A stretch of 59,913 nucleotides of DNA from Planctomycetota bacterium (GTDB lineage: Bacteria > Planctomycetota > Planctomycetia > Gemmatales > Gemmataceae), in the NCBI GenBank assembly GCA_016872595.1, contig VGZJ01000005.1, forward strand, positions 1 through 59,913, written 5' to 3'. Below the pieces are notes generated by a model that had not been told where the DNA came from, made no database searches, and saw only the letters and a program-made list of their open reading frames with translations. Every line of letters starts with the position of its first letter. Position 1 is the stretch's first letter. Below are positions 11,155 to 21,929 of this stretch, piece after piece. The translations under genes and the position numbers were made by a program.

Positions 11155-12711
11155 TCACTTCGCGCGCTTGTCCCAGATTACGTCTACGTCGTTCGTCTGT
11201 TTCGGCCCCGGCGTGCTGCGGCCCGTGCTCACGTAGCGCTCCATCAGCGCCGCGAGTTCCTTCACGCGCGCCGGTTCGGTCGCGTAGCGGTTGGTCTTCT
11301 GCGCCGGGTCTTTGGCGAGGTCGTACAGTTCGCCGGCCGCGGTGTGCGGCTCGTACCCGCGATCCGCGCGGAGCCACGCCGGTTCGCCCTTCTTGCCGTT
11401 GTCGTCGCCGCTCGGCGCGCAGATCAGCACCCAGTCGCCCTTGCGTACGGCGAACTTGCCCTGCGCGCTGTGGTGAACCGTTGCTTCGCGCAGGGGCGCA
11501 TTACGCTTCTCGCCCACGAGCGCCGGCAGCACGTTCACGCTGTCCGGGCCGGCGTCCGCGGGCAGCTTCGCGTTCAGCGCCGCGGCCAGCGTCGCCATCA
11601 GATCGACGTGACACACGGTTTCGGCGCACGTCGTGTTCGGTTTGATCTTCCCCGGCCAGCGGGCGATGAAGGGCACGCGGTGGCCGCCCTCCCACGCGTC
11701 GCGCTTGGTGCCGCGCAGCGCGCCCGCGCTCGCGTGCCCGAACTGCTTCAGCCGGTCGTACGCGCCGGGGTTCACTTCGCCCGAAATCTCCGGGCCGTTG
11801 TCGCTCGTGAAGATCACCAGCGTGTTTTCGGCCGCGCCGCCGCGCTTCAGCGCGTCCAGCACCGCGCCGAGCACGGCGTCGGTTTGCATGACGAAGTCGC
11901 CGTAGTCGCCGACCTTGCTCTTGCCCTTGAACGCGGCCGACGGAACGACGGGGAAGTGCGGCGAAGTGAGGGGGAGGTACAAGAAGAACGGCTTGTCGGC
12001 CTTCGCGGCCTTCTCGATGTACTCGACCGCGCGCTTCTCAAGGCCCGGCAGCACGTCCGCGAGTTTCCAGCCCGGCACCATCGGCCCGGCGATGTTGAAC
12101 GAGTCCTTCCCCACCGGGGCCGCGTCCGAGGGAACGCCCACGGTGCGCGCGTTCTCGATGAAGCAGTACGGCGGGTAGTTCGGCACGTCGGTCCCGAAGT
12201 ACACGTCGAACCCGCGGGCGGTCGGCCCGTCCGGGATCGGCTTCGTGAAGTCGCGCGCGCCGTTCGCGTCGGCTTTGGGCCAGCCCCAGCCGAGGTGCCA
12301 CTTCCCGACGCACGCGGTCGCGTAGCCCTGCGTGCGAAGGAACTCGGGCACCGTGAGCCGGCCCTCCGCGATCAGCGGCGGAGCGTACGGGCCGATGACG
12401 TTGCGCTGCAACCGGGTGCGCCACGCGTACCGGCCGGTGAGCAGCGCGTACCGCGTCGGCGTGCAGACGGCGGAGGGCGAATGCGCGTCGGTGAACCGCA
12501 CGCCCTCCTTCGCCAGTCGGTCGATGTTCGGGGTGGGAATCTTGGACGCCGGGTTGTAGCACCCGGGGTCGCCGTAACCGAGATCGTCGGCGAGTACGTA
12601 CACGACGTTCGGCCTCACCGGGTCCGCGGCGCGCGCCGGCGCACCGGCGGCGCACACCAGCGCGACGATCAGCACGCGCAACACATCGGCCCCTATGCGC
12701 GAACGCATCAT
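11155..12711 (-). CDS. Secreted sulfatase (formylglycine type), operon gene 4
   Basis: 518 residues. I place the start at 12711 (MMRSRIGADVLRVLIVALVC, a signal peptide), where ATG overlaps the preceding TGA. NVVYVLADDLGYGDPGCY binds the metal. Cys83 in CTPTR is the residue converted to formylglycine, and VIFTSDNGPE is a further metal ligand segment. It hydrolyses sulfate esters, probably on a polysaccharide, in the periplasm or outside. It needs a formylglycine-generating enzyme, which is not encoded in the window. Confidence 0.93.
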   Translation of the reverse strand: MMRSRIGADVLRVLIVALVCAAGAPARAADPVRPNVVYVLADDLGYGDPGCYNPASKIPTPNIDRLAKEGVRFTDAHSPSAVCTPTRYALLTGRYAWRTRLQRNVIGPYAPPLIAEGRLTVPEFLRTQGYATACVGKWHLGWGWPKADANGARDFTKPIPDGPTARGFDVYFGTDVPNYPPYCFIENARTVGVPSDAAPVGKDSFNIAGPMVPGWKLADVLPGLEKRAVEYIEKAAKADKPFFLYLPLTSPHFPVVPSAAFKGKSKVGDYGDFVMQTDAVLGAVLDALKRGGAAENTLVIFTSDNGPEISGEVNPGAYDRLKQFGHASAGALRGTKRDAWEGGHRVPFIARWPGKIKPNTTCAETVCHVDLMATLAAALNAKLPADAGPDSVNVLPALVGEKRNAPLREATVHHSAQGKFAVRKGDWVLICAPSGDDNGKKGEPAWLRADRGYEPHTAAGELYDLAKDPAQKTNRYATEPARVKELAALMERYVSTGRSTPGPKQTNDVDVIWDKRAK

Positions 12712-14309
12712 TTGTCCTTCGCGGGCGATTTCTTCACGGACGCGACGAAGGCGTCGGTCTGTTTCTGCCACAGGGCGCTCAGTTCCTTCACCTTGTCGGG
12801 CATCTTAGCGGCGAGGTTCTGTTGCTCGGCGCGGTCGGTTTTCAGGTCGTACAGTTCCCACGGGTCCTTCGCGCTCGCGACCAGCTTGTAATCCCCCACG
12901 CGCACCGCGCGGTGGTCGTCGTGCAGCCACCAGAGGAACTCCCGCGCGACGGTCACGTCTTTGGCGAGCGCCGGCACGAGGCTCTTGCCGGGGGCCGCCG
13001 GGACCGGCTCGCCGTTCCACACGTTCGGCTTCTCGATACCGGCGAGGTCGAGGACCGTGGGCACGAAGTCCACAAAGTGCGCCGGCGTGTGGCGCAGTTC
13101 GCCCTTCGCCGAAATGCCCTTCGGCCAGTGCGCGACCAGCGGCGTGCTCGTGCCGCCCTCGTGGACCCACGTCTTGTGGCGGCGGAACGGCGTGTTGCAC
13201 ACGCTCGAGAAGCCCGGCCCGAGGCACAGGTACGAGGCCGCGCTGCCGGGTTCGGCCGCGGGGTCGTGCCCGCCGTCGCGCACCATCATTTCGGCGCTCG
13301 CGCCGTTGTCCGAGGCGAACAGGATGAGCGTGTTGTCGAACGCGCCCATCGCCTTCAGTTGGGCGATCACGCGGCCGATCTCGCGGTCCATGCGGTCCAC
13401 CATCGCGGCGTGAATCGCCATCTTGGTCGCTTGGAACCGCTTCTGTTCCTTCGTCAGGTCGCCCCACGGCGGGGCGCGGTCGACCTCGCCCGCGCCGAGT
13501 TTCTTGAGCACGTCCGGGTAGCGGTACGGCGGCCCCAGTTCGCGCTCCACCGCCCCGAGCGCGGTGGTCACGAGGCCCATCTTCTTCTGGCGCTCGTAGC
13601 GCGCCTCGCGCGCTTTGTCCCACCCGTCGAGGTACGCGTCGCGGTACTTGGCGATGTCTTCGGGCAGCGCGTGGAGCGGGAAGTGCGGCGCGTGGAACGC
13701 GAGGTACTGGAAGAACGGGGCCTTCGCGTGGTTCTCCGCGTGGTCCTTCAGGCACGCGACCGCGTGGTCCGCGGTCGCGATGGTGACGTAGTAGCCCTTC
13801 TCGTCGGCGGGCACTTTCACCGCGACGTCGTCGCGCGCGGTGCCGCGCGCGGTGAACATGTTGCCGGGGTTGGCGACGTTGAGCGAGCGGTCGAACCCGC
13901 CGGCGAGCACCTTGCCGTCGATGTGCCACTTGCCGCTGTGGTAGCAGCGGTACCCGGCCGGCTTCAGGTGCTCCGGCAGGAGGCGCGCCCACGGCGGGCG
14001 CGCGCCGCCCACGCCGCCGCCGGCCACACCCGGCAGCTTGTCGCGGCGGACGTGCTGCGGGTAGTAGCCGCTCAGGAGCGCCGCGCGCGACGGCCAGCAC
14101 CGGGCCGCGTTGTAGCACTGCGTGAACCGCAGGCCGTTCCTAGCCAGCGCGTCGAGGTTCGGCGTGGCGATCTCGCCGCCGTAGCAGCCGAGGTCGGAGT
14201 ACCCGAGGTCGTCGGCGAGGATGAACACGACGTTCGGCTTGGGCGCGGCGCAGCGCGCCGGCCCCGCGCCGAACACCAGAGCCGCCGCGACCGCGATGAG
14301 CCGTGTCAT
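12708..14309 (-). CDS. Secreted sulfatase (formylglycine type), operon gene 3
   Basis: 533 residues with signal peptide MTRLIAVAAALVFGAGPARC. The metal site NVVFILADDLGYSDLGCY, formylglycine Cys71 in CWPSR and ILFASDNGAS are intact. Its first codon overlaps the previous esterase stop and its stop overlaps the next sulfatase start, so the three genes are translationally coupled. The specificity differs from the next sulfatase (CWPSR against CTPTR). The long upstream extension of the frame (to 15377) is a shadow of the esterase gene. Confidence 0.93.
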   Translation of the reverse strand: MTRLIAVAAALVFGAGPARCAAPKPNVVFILADDLGYSDLGCYGGEIATPNLDALARNGLRFTQCYNAARCWPSRAALLSGYYPQHVRRDKLPGVAGGGVGGARPPWARLLPEHLKPAGYRCYHSGKWHIDGKVLAGGFDRSLNVANPGNMFTARGTARDDVAVKVPADEKGYYVTIATADHAVACLKDHAENHAKAPFFQYLAFHAPHFPLHALPEDIAKYRDAYLDGWDKAREARYERQKKMGLVTTALGAVERELGPPYRYPDVLKKLGAGEVDRAPPWGDLTKEQKRFQATKMAIHAAMVDRMDREIGRVIAQLKAMGAFDNTLILFASDNGASAEMMVRDGGHDPAAEPGSAASYLCLGPGFSSVCNTPFRRHKTWVHEGGTSTPLVAHWPKGISAKGELRHTPAHFVDFVPTVLDLAGIEKPNVWNGEPVPAAPGKSLVPALAKDVTVAREFLWWLHDDHRAVRVGDYKLVASAKDPWELYDLKTDRAEQQNLAAKMPDKVKELSALWQKQTDAFVASVKKSPAKDK

Positions 14310-15406
14310 TTCGTCTCGCCCTTCAGCAGTTCTTCCATCGCGCGGCCGAGGCGCAGGCCCGTTTCCATGTACGTCTCGGCGTTGTGGTTGTAGTGGTACC
14401 CCTGATTCACCGGCGAGTCCGCGGCCTCGCGCCACAGGTCGCGGGTGTCGACGGCCTTCACGTTGCCCTTGAAGTCGGGGTACTTTTTCGCGTCGTTCAC
14501 CGCGAGCTGGGCCTCGGCGATCTTCTTCCCGAAGCCCTCGGTGCCGGGGTTCCCGCACCCGGTGGCGAGCACGAACTTCGCGCCCGGCGAATCGAAGTCC
14601 TTGCGCAGCGACGTGATGAGCCGCACGAGGTTCTCTTCGTACTTGCTCGCGTGCGCCGCGTTCTGGTCCTTGTGGCCCTGCCACCACACGAACCCGGCGA
14701 CCTCGTACCCCTGATCCTTGTAGTCCGGGAAGTACTTCTTCAGGTTCTTCAGCACGGCCTTCGCGTGCGCGGTGTCGGCGTCGTACTGCCGGCCCGCGTA
14801 CCAGTTCACGTCCTTCTTCGGCTGCCCCTCGATCCAAGAATCCGGCGTCTGCTTGTACCCGGCGTAGGTCTTCCCCTCGAAGACGAACGACTTGCTGCCC
14901 GGCGGCAGCAGGTCCCACCCCAAGCTGCGGTTGCCGATGCACGCCTTCAGCACCAGCACGGGTTCCTCCAGCGCGTTGCCCATCACGTGGCCGAAGCCCA
15001 ACTCCGGGCCGAAGTTGCCCTTCACCGTGAGCCAGTCGTTCTTCTGGTCGCCGAACTTCTCCATGTCCTTGAAGTCGACCCCGCGCTGGTCCATCACGTG
15101 AACGAACCGCACGTCCTTGCGGGTCGTCCACGCCCCGGCGTCGTCCTTGAGGAACCCGTACTTGCCCTTCTCGTGGATCATGTACTCCAGCGAGCCTTTG
15201 GTCTCCTTCGGCCCGACGCGCCCGAAGCCGAGCATGTTGGACTGGCCGAGCAGGACGAAGACCTTCACCTTCTTGGTGTGGTCGGCGGGTTTGCCGTCGG
15301 GCCGCGGCAGGGGCTTCGTGCCGTCGGCGCGCGCGATCGCGGACGCGCCGAGCGCCAGCGCGAGAAGGGCGACGCACGCCGCGCCGCGGAGAGTCACGTT
15401 CGGCAT
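14306..15406 (-). CDS. Secreted SASA-family acetyl esterase, operon gene 2
   Basis: 366 residues; signal peptide about 1-27. The SGNH-like SASA (CE6/DUF303) domain has the nucleophile Ser56 in VLLGQSNMLGFG and a distal GYHYNHNAETY segment supplying the catalytic His. These enzymes remove O-acetyl groups from sialic acids or from plant and algal glycans. Followed by two sulfatases with ATGA overlaps, which suggests sequential de-esterification of an acetylated, sulfated polysaccharide. Confidence 0.9.
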   Translation of the reverse strand: MPNVTLRGAACVALLALALGASAIARADGTKPLPRPDGKPADHTKKVKVFVLLGQSNMLGFGRVGPKETKGSLEYMIHEKGKYGFLKDDAGAWTTRKDVRFVHVMDQRGVDFKDMEKFGDQKNDWLTVKGNFGPELGFGHVMGNALEEPVLVLKACIGNRSLGWDLLPPGSKSFVFEGKTYAGYKQTPDSWIEGQPKKDVNWYAGRQYDADTAHAKAVLKNLKKYFPDYKDQGYEVAGFVWWQGHKDQNAAHASKYEENLVRLITSLRKDFDSPGAKFVLATGCGNPGTEGFGKKIAEAQLAVNDAKKYPDFKGNVKAVDTRDLWREAADSPVNQGYHYNHNAETYMETGLRLGRAMEELLKGETK

Positions 15407-15440
15407 CGGATGTCCTCGTCGTGTGGGGCGGTGCGGGCGG

Positions 15441-16391
15441 TCACTTCGCCGGCGGCTTCGCGCACAGCTTCACCATCGCGCGGCCCATCGCCTCACCGAT
15501 CAGGTAATACGTCTCGGCGTTGCTGTTCCAGTGGTAGCCCTGCTTGGTCGGCGAGTCGGCTTCCGCGCGCCAGAGGTGTTGCGTCTTCACGAACGCCACG
15601 TTCCCCTTGAACTCCTTGTGCTCGGCCACGGCCGCTTGCGCCTTCATGAGTGAGAGCGCGCGGGGGTGCTTCTCGTCCGGGCCGGTCATGCCGGTTTCGG
15701 CGATCACGAACGGCAGGTCTTTCGCGCCGAGGTCCTTGCGCACGTCGCGGATGAAGTGCGCCATGTTCTTCTCGTACTCGTCGTTGAACGCTTGGTTGAC
15801 GCGGTCGTTCCACCCCTGATGCCAGCCGAACCCGGCCAGTTCGTACCCGCGGTCGCCGAATTCCGGGAACTCCTTGTTGAGGTCTTTCAGCACGGCCTTC
15901 GTGCGGTCGATCACCTCCTTGTAGTACGGCCCCACCTCGCCGCCCGCGCTTGGCGGGCGGAAGTCCTTCGCGAGGCTCTTCCCGCCCCACGCGAGCTTGA
16001 CGAGCAGCACGGGTTCCTCGAAGGCGTCGCCGACCACCCAGCCGAACCCCAGTTCCGGGCCGATGCGGTCCTCCTTCACGCCGAACCCCGCGGTCAACTT
16101 CCCCTTGCGGTCGAGGTAGTGGATCCGCACGTCGTCGCGCACCGCCCACTTGCCGTCTTTGGTCAGCAGGTGCTTGAACTTGTCGGCACTCGCCGGGGCC
16201 TTCGCGACGTACTCGAGACTCCCCTTCCCGTCGTTGCGCTTCGGCTCGGCGGCCACGAACCCGTGCCCCTCCATGTTCGACTGCCCGGCGAGCACGAACA
16301 CCTTCAGCGGCTTGTCCGCGGCGCGCGCCGGAACCGCGGGCGCGGCCAGCCCGAGGCCGATAACGAGCGCGAGGAGTCTACGGGCCGACAT
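15441..16391 (-). CDS. Secreted SASA-family acetyl esterase, operon gene 1
   Basis: 316 residues with signal peptide (MSARRLLALVIGLGLAAPAV). The nucleophile is Ser38 in VLAGQSNMEGHG and the distal motif is GYHWNSNAETYYL. It is about 30-40 percent similar by eye to the following esterase, implying tandem duplication. First gene of the operon; 34 bases separate it from the next. Upstream is the end of the 500-residue unassigned gene, 36 bases away, so the transcript could begin further upstream. Confidence 0.9.
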   Translation of the reverse strand: MSARRLLALVIGLGLAAPAVPARAADKPLKVFVLAGQSNMEGHGFVAAEPKRNDGKGSLEYVAKAPASADKFKHLLTKDGKWAVRDDVRIHYLDRKGKLTAGFGVKEDRIGPELGFGWVVGDAFEEPVLLVKLAWGGKSLAKDFRPPSAGGEVGPYYKEVIDRTKAVLKDLNKEFPEFGDRGYELAGFGWHQGWNDRVNQAFNDEYEKNMAHFIRDVRKDLGAKDLPFVIAETGMTGPDEKHPRALSLMKAQAAVAEHKEFKGNVAFVKTQHLWRAEADSPTKQGYHWNSNAETYYLIGEAMGRAMVKLCAKPPAK

Positions 16392-16427
16392 GGTGGCACC
16401 TCAGAGGGGAGACCGAAGGCGGGGGCG

Positions 16428-17930
16428 TCACACCCACAACTGTAATACGCGCAGGGCGGTTTCTTGCCACAGGTCGAAGGCGTCCTCGGTGCTCTCGACC
16501 TCGCCGACCACGCCGTCGCCGTCGCCCAGTTCCGGGCGCGCGCCGCCGGCGATCAACTCGGTGATGACGACGTTGTCCATTTCCATCGCGAACGGCTCGG
16601 TCGCCGCGGCGAGGCAGTGGACCTGCGCCGTGCGCGACAGCCGCGCGAGGTACGTCATCGCGGCCTCTTTGCTTACGGTGGCGGCGTCCGCGGCGGCCTG
16701 CTCCGGGGTCGGCTTCGCCACGGCCGCCCGGTCCCCGGTCGCCACCAACCCGTCGCCGCGCTCCAGCGGCTCGCGCAACAGCAACCGCAGCAGCTTCGCC
16801 TCTTCTTCGAGCGGCGACTTCCCGCCCGCGTCTTGCACGAACAGCACCTCAAACCGGATCGCGTCCGTGCTCAGCCAGTCGGTGAGTTTGCGGACCAGCG
16901 CGACGACCAGCGACTGCACCAGCACGATGCGCTGGCACGGGAGGTCGGGGTCTTTGAACCGCGCCGCGATCAGGTCCGGGTACAGCACGAACACGAACGC
17001 CCGGCGGCGGCGCAGGAACTGGTTCTCGTCGCGCGAGTAGTAGAACAGCTCGTCGCGCACGAACTTCATGTCGAACAGGTCCGGGCTTTCCGGCTCCATG
17101 TACGCGAGCTGCGAGTGCAGCAGGCTCTCGATGGAGCCTTTGGTGGATATGGACGTGTACCCGCCGACGGGGTACTGGTCCTCGTCGAGCACGCGCGTGG
17201 GCACCTCCTTGCGCCCGACGAGGGGCTTGACCGGGCGCGCCGGGAGCTTCGCTTCGAGCTTCGCCGTAGTCTGAAGGATCTGCCGGTGCGCGACGTACTC
17301 GCCCATGTCGGCAATCGCGGTGCCCTGTTCGAGCGCGAGGATGTCCTCGGGCGCGAGCACCTCGGCCATGCGCCGCCCGGCCGAAACAATCGTCTCGTAG
17401 AAGGTGACGAGCAGCGCCGAGGGGCCGTCGCGCACGAGGCCGTCGTACCCGGTTTGCAGCACCTCGTCGGGGCTCGTGGTCATGAGCGCGCGAACGACCG
17501 CGGTGGAGAGGAGCACGCCGGGCAGCCCGCACCGCTCGCGAATCTGGTTCACCACGTACGCGAGGCCGCGGACCCGGTCGCCGTCCTTGTACTTGCGGAG
17601 TGCGTCGCCGGCGCGCTCGAACGTCCAGTCGGAGTACAGCTTGCCGAGGACGTGGTCCTCGTAGCTGCGGCCGAGGGCCGGGGGCCAGCCGGGAACGGGC
17701 ATCGCCTCCTTCATGCGCTGGTCCGCGTCCACGCCGAACGCGACGTTGCCCACGTCGGACACGAACCCGATGGGCGGGAGCGGGTGCCCGTCGTCGGCGA
17801 TCTTGATGGCCCACTCGAGGGCGCGCTTGACGGTGGCCGCGGCGGGCCGCACGGCGCGCTGGAGCCACAATCCCTCAAGGATGTAGCGCCGGGCGGCGTC
17901 GAGGTCGCGCAGTTCTTCGATCAGGCTCAT
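16428..17930 (-). CDS. Protein of unknown function (500 aa)
   Basis: The start is at 17930 (MSLIEELRDLDAARRYI). The protein is soluble with no signal peptide and no Walker or nuclease motif. An N-terminal helical part (1-230) is followed by a part with YPVGGYTSISTKGSIESLL, LFDMKFVRDELFYYSRDE and RRRRAFVFVLYPD, which resembles proteins encoded in multi-gene AAA/vWA-type conflict loci. No such partners lie beside it here. I do not recognise the family firmly. It is encoded just upstream of the glycan operon on the same strand. Confidence 0.7.
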   Translation of the reverse strand: MSLIEELRDLDAARRYILEGLWLQRAVRPAAATVKRALEWAIKIADDGHPLPPIGFVSDVGNVAFGVDADQRMKEAMPVPGWPPALGRSYEDHVLGKLYSDWTFERAGDALRKYKDGDRVRGLAYVVNQIRERCGLPGVLLSTAVVRALMTTSPDEVLQTGYDGLVRDGPSALLVTFYETIVSAGRRMAEVLAPEDILALEQGTAIADMGEYVAHRQILQTTAKLEAKLPARPVKPLVGRKEVPTRVLDEDQYPVGGYTSISTKGSIESLLHSQLAYMEPESPDLFDMKFVRDELFYYSRDENQFLRRRRAFVFVLYPDLIAARFKDPDLPCQRIVLVQSLVVALVRKLTDWLSTDAIRFEVLFVQDAGGKSPLEEEAKLLRLLLREPLERGDGLVATGDRAAVAKPTPEQAAADAATVSKEAAMTYLARLSRTAQVHCLAAATEPFAMEMDNVVITELIAGGARPELGDGDGVVGEVESTEDAFDLWQETALRVLQLWV

Positions 17931-18130
17931 GTGCGTTCCCGGGGCGCGGGCAACTTCTCCCAACTCCTTATATCGCGTCCGCGCCCCGGTTCCAACGACG
18001 GTTATGCCGGCACGCCCGGTGCGACCGCTACAGTCGCTAAAGTTTTCCGCGCCGCGGGTCGATCATAGACCCGACGTGGGATCGGATCGACCGGGTTATG
18101 GCCGTCGCGCGGCGGCGGGGCGAGGGGCGC

Positions 18131-19114
18131 ATGACGATCGCGCGGTTCCTACTAACCGGCTGTGTGTTCGCGGTCGCGGGCGGGGCGGCGCTCGCCCAAC
18201 CCGGCGGCTACAGTTTCGTTCCGTCCGTTCGGCCCGCGAACGCCGAGGACGAACTACCGCACGTGCCGCTGGCGCAGCCGGCGCGCGCCGCGGTCAGCCT
18301 CGAGGGTATGACGACCGGCGCGCCGCCGCCCGGCGCGGGCGACCCGGTGGGCACGCTCGTCGGCGCGCCGGCCGCGGGGTCGGGCTACCCGCCGGGCACG
18401 TACCCCAGCCCGTACTACACCGACGGCCCCGGCTGCTGCGGGCCGCTCGGCCGCGACGGGCGCGTCGGCTACGAGGTTCACACCTACACCGGCGTGAACG
18501 TCCCGTTCGGCACCGGCCTCGCGGACCTGCTCAACGCCGGCTGGACCGTGGGCGGCGGGGTCCGCACGCTGTTCTTCAACCCGACCCACACGCGGGCGTG
18601 GACCGTCGACCTCGGCCTGAGCTACACGCACAACTGGGGCGCGGGCGAGGACGACCCGGTGAACGTGTTCCTCCGCTCGCCGCCGCGCGTGAACCAGTTC
18701 ACCGGCGCGGTCACGGCCCAACCCGACCGGCTCGTGTTCACCGCGATCCGCGAGGTCCACCGCACCAGCTTCAACTACGCCTTCGGGCGTGACGTGTGGC
18801 TCTGGGGCAGTGGCGACACCGGCGGGATGCAGGGTACGAACGTCCGCGTCGGGGCGTGGTTCGGCGGGCGCTACGGCACGTCGCACGTGGACCAGATTCC
18901 GCTGAACGAGGTGAACGGGTACTCGCGGCGGCAGAACGTGTTCCACGGCATCCACGCCGGGGCGCACGCGACCTACGAGGTGCCGATGGGCGCGTGGGTC
19001 GGGTTCGGCGGGGTCCGGGCCGAGTACGGCCACGACTGGACGAACCTCACGCCGCCGCTGCAAGGGAACATCCACTACGTGAACCTGCAGTTCACGCTGG
19101 GCGTGCGGTACTAA
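18131..19114 (+). CDS. Outer-membrane beta-barrel-like protein
   Basis: 327 residues. The ATG at 18131 was chosen because MTIARFLLTGCVFAVAGGAALAQ is a signal peptide; the frame extends to 18098 but without one. A Pro/Gly/Ala-rich segment (about 60-110) precedes alternating amphipathic strands. The chain ends in ...LQFTLGVRY, an aromatic C-terminus typical of barrel proteins. No charge-specific pore motif is evident, so the substrate is unknown. Confidence 0.75.
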   Translation: MTIARFLLTGCVFAVAGGAALAQPGGYSFVPSVRPANAEDELPHVPLAQPARAAVSLEGMTTGAPPPGAGDPVGTLVGAPAAGSGYPPGTYPSPYYTDGPGCCGPLGRDGRVGYEVHTYTGVNVPFGTGLADLLNAGWTVGGGVRTLFFNPTHTRAWTVDLGLSYTHNWGAGEDDPVNVFLRSPPRVNQFTGAVTAQPDRLVFTAIREVHRTSFNYAFGRDVWLWGSGDTGGMQGTNVRVGAWFGGRYGTSHVDQIPLNEVNGYSRRQNVFHGIHAGAHATYEVPMGAWVGFGGVRAEYGHDWTNLTPPLQGNIHYVNLQFTLGVRY

Positions 19115-19115
19115 T

Positions 19116-19133
19116 GAAGCCGCTCGCGGCTTC
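19116..19133 (+). terminator. Short hairpin after the barrel gene
   Basis: GAAGCCGCTCGCGGCTTC lies two bases after the TAA. It has an 8-bp stem with a 2-base turn and no T-run. The same GAAGCCGCGAGCGGC core recurs after the FG-GAP gene (23199 and 23231), so it may be a dispersed repeat used as a terminator. Confidence 0.4.
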
Positions 19134-19221
19134 GCAACAACGACGGACCAGAGCCGGGGTGTTTGGGGGACGCCCCGGCGCGGCCCCGCGGTGCGAGTCA
19201 CCGCGGGGCCGTTCTCGTTGA

Positions 19222-20760
<1,539 letters not shown>

Positions 20761-20799
20761 CGCCCGAAGCCGCTCGTTTCAAGTTGGCGGCGCGGTACA

Positions 20800-21075
20800 T
20801 GTAGGTCGCGGTCGAGCGAGGCTTTGCGAGCGAGGTCCGACTGCCAGTGTGCAAAGCGTATCTGCCGGAGGCTGCCTTCGGTCATTTTTTGTAGCCGGCC
20901 TCTGCGAGGCCGGGGCGAACCGCGCATTCGATTCGCGTATCGCGCTGTTGCTGGATCGCGCGTGTAGCCCCGGCCTCGCAGAGGCCGGCTACAGAAAAGG
21001 GCACGCACGCGGGATACGCTTGTCTGTCTGGCAGTCGGGCCTCGCTCGCAAAGCCTCGCTCGACCGCGACCTACA
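20800..21075. repeat. Nested double palindrome (MITE-like), with 20761-21162 otherwise gene-free
   Basis: The outer arms 20800-20862 and 21013-21075 are inverted copies of about 60 bp with few mismatches (outer end TGTAGGTCGCGGTCGAGCGA). Within them a 27-bp perfect pair lies at 20890-20916 and 20967-20993. Both pairs end in TGTAG...CTACA, suggesting one element has inserted into another of the same family. There is no ORF of its own. It fills nearly all of the 402 bases between thiC and the methyltransferase gene. Confidence 0.85.
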
Positions 21076-21162
21076 GCGCGCTCACGCGAAGCTATCCGGT
21101 TGCCCCTTGCGCGCGGCTTCCCGGTCTGCTTCGCTTGTGGCTTGGCACAACGCGGGGTGTTC

Positions 21163-21831
21163 ATGAACCCTTCCCTTGAATACGCCCTGCGCTCGATTGC
21201 CGACTTCTTGACGTGGCAGCACCGCTTCCGCGACGTCGAGGGGTTCTTGCACGATCTGGAAGGGTACACCTTGCTCCAACTGGCCGCGACCGGGGGCGGG
21301 ACCGGCGCGGTCGTCGAGATCGGCAGCTACTTGGGCCGGTCCACCGCGTTCCTCGCGGCCGGGTCGAAGGGCGCGGGGCGCGAGCGCGTCGTCGCGGTGG
21401 ACCACTTCCGCGGCTCGCCCGAACACCAAGCCGGCCAGCCGTTCGCCAGCGCCACCCTCGCCCAAGAGGGCACCACGTTCCGCCACTTCCAGAGCAACCT
21501 GCGCCGGCTCGACCTCGACGACCACGTCGCGCCCGTCGTCGCCGCGTCCGCGGACGCGGCGGCGGCGTGGCGCGGCCCGATCCGCCTGCTGTTCATCGAC
21601 GGCGACCATTCGTATGAGGAGTCGAAGCGCGACTTCGAGTTGTGGTCGCGGTTCGTGGTCCCGCGCGGGCTGATCTGCTTCCACGACATCCGCGCGTGGC
21701 CCGGCGTGACGCAGTTCTACGACGAACTGCTGCGCGACACGAAACTCTACCGCGAGGTCGTCGCCGTCGTCAGCCTCCGCGTGATCGAGAAGCTCCCCAC
21801 CGCGCCAGAAGCGACGGCCATGCCACTCTGA
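21163..21831 (+). CDS. Class I SAM-dependent methyltransferase (Methyltransf_24 type)
   Basis: 222 residues from the ATG at 21163. The SAM-binding motif I is VVEIGSYLGRST (about 50-61). The acidic motif II is VVAVDHF, and LLFIDGDHSYEESKRDF is the hallmark of Methyltransf_24 enzymes. The substrate is unknown, often glycans or sugars. The gene starts about 90 bases after the nested palindrome and is probably transcribed alone. Confidence 0.8.
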   Translation: MNPSLEYALRSIADFLTWQHRFRDVEGFLHDLEGYTLLQLAATGGGTGAVVEIGSYLGRSTAFLAAGSKGAGRERVVAVDHFRGSPEHQAGQPFASATLAQEGTTFRHFQSNLRRLDLDDHVAPVVAASADAAAAWRGPIRLLFIDGDHSYEESKRDFELWSRFVVPRGLICFHDIRAWPGVTQFYDELLRDTKLYREVVAVVSLRVIEKLPTAPEATAMPL

Positions 21832-21929
21832 CAGCCCCAACACACTCGCCATCGCGTCTCTTCTCGCTCTCGCTTCCCTCGCGCGCTGTGGTACACTGCG
21901 CGGCTCGTGTTCCCCATCTGGAGTTTCCC

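Noticed and set aside
8960-11236. A 758-codon plus-strand frame crossing the secreted protein, the repeat cluster and the DUF1080 gene
   Set aside because: It spans two convincing minus-strand genes and an intergenic repeat and shows no domain or start signal.
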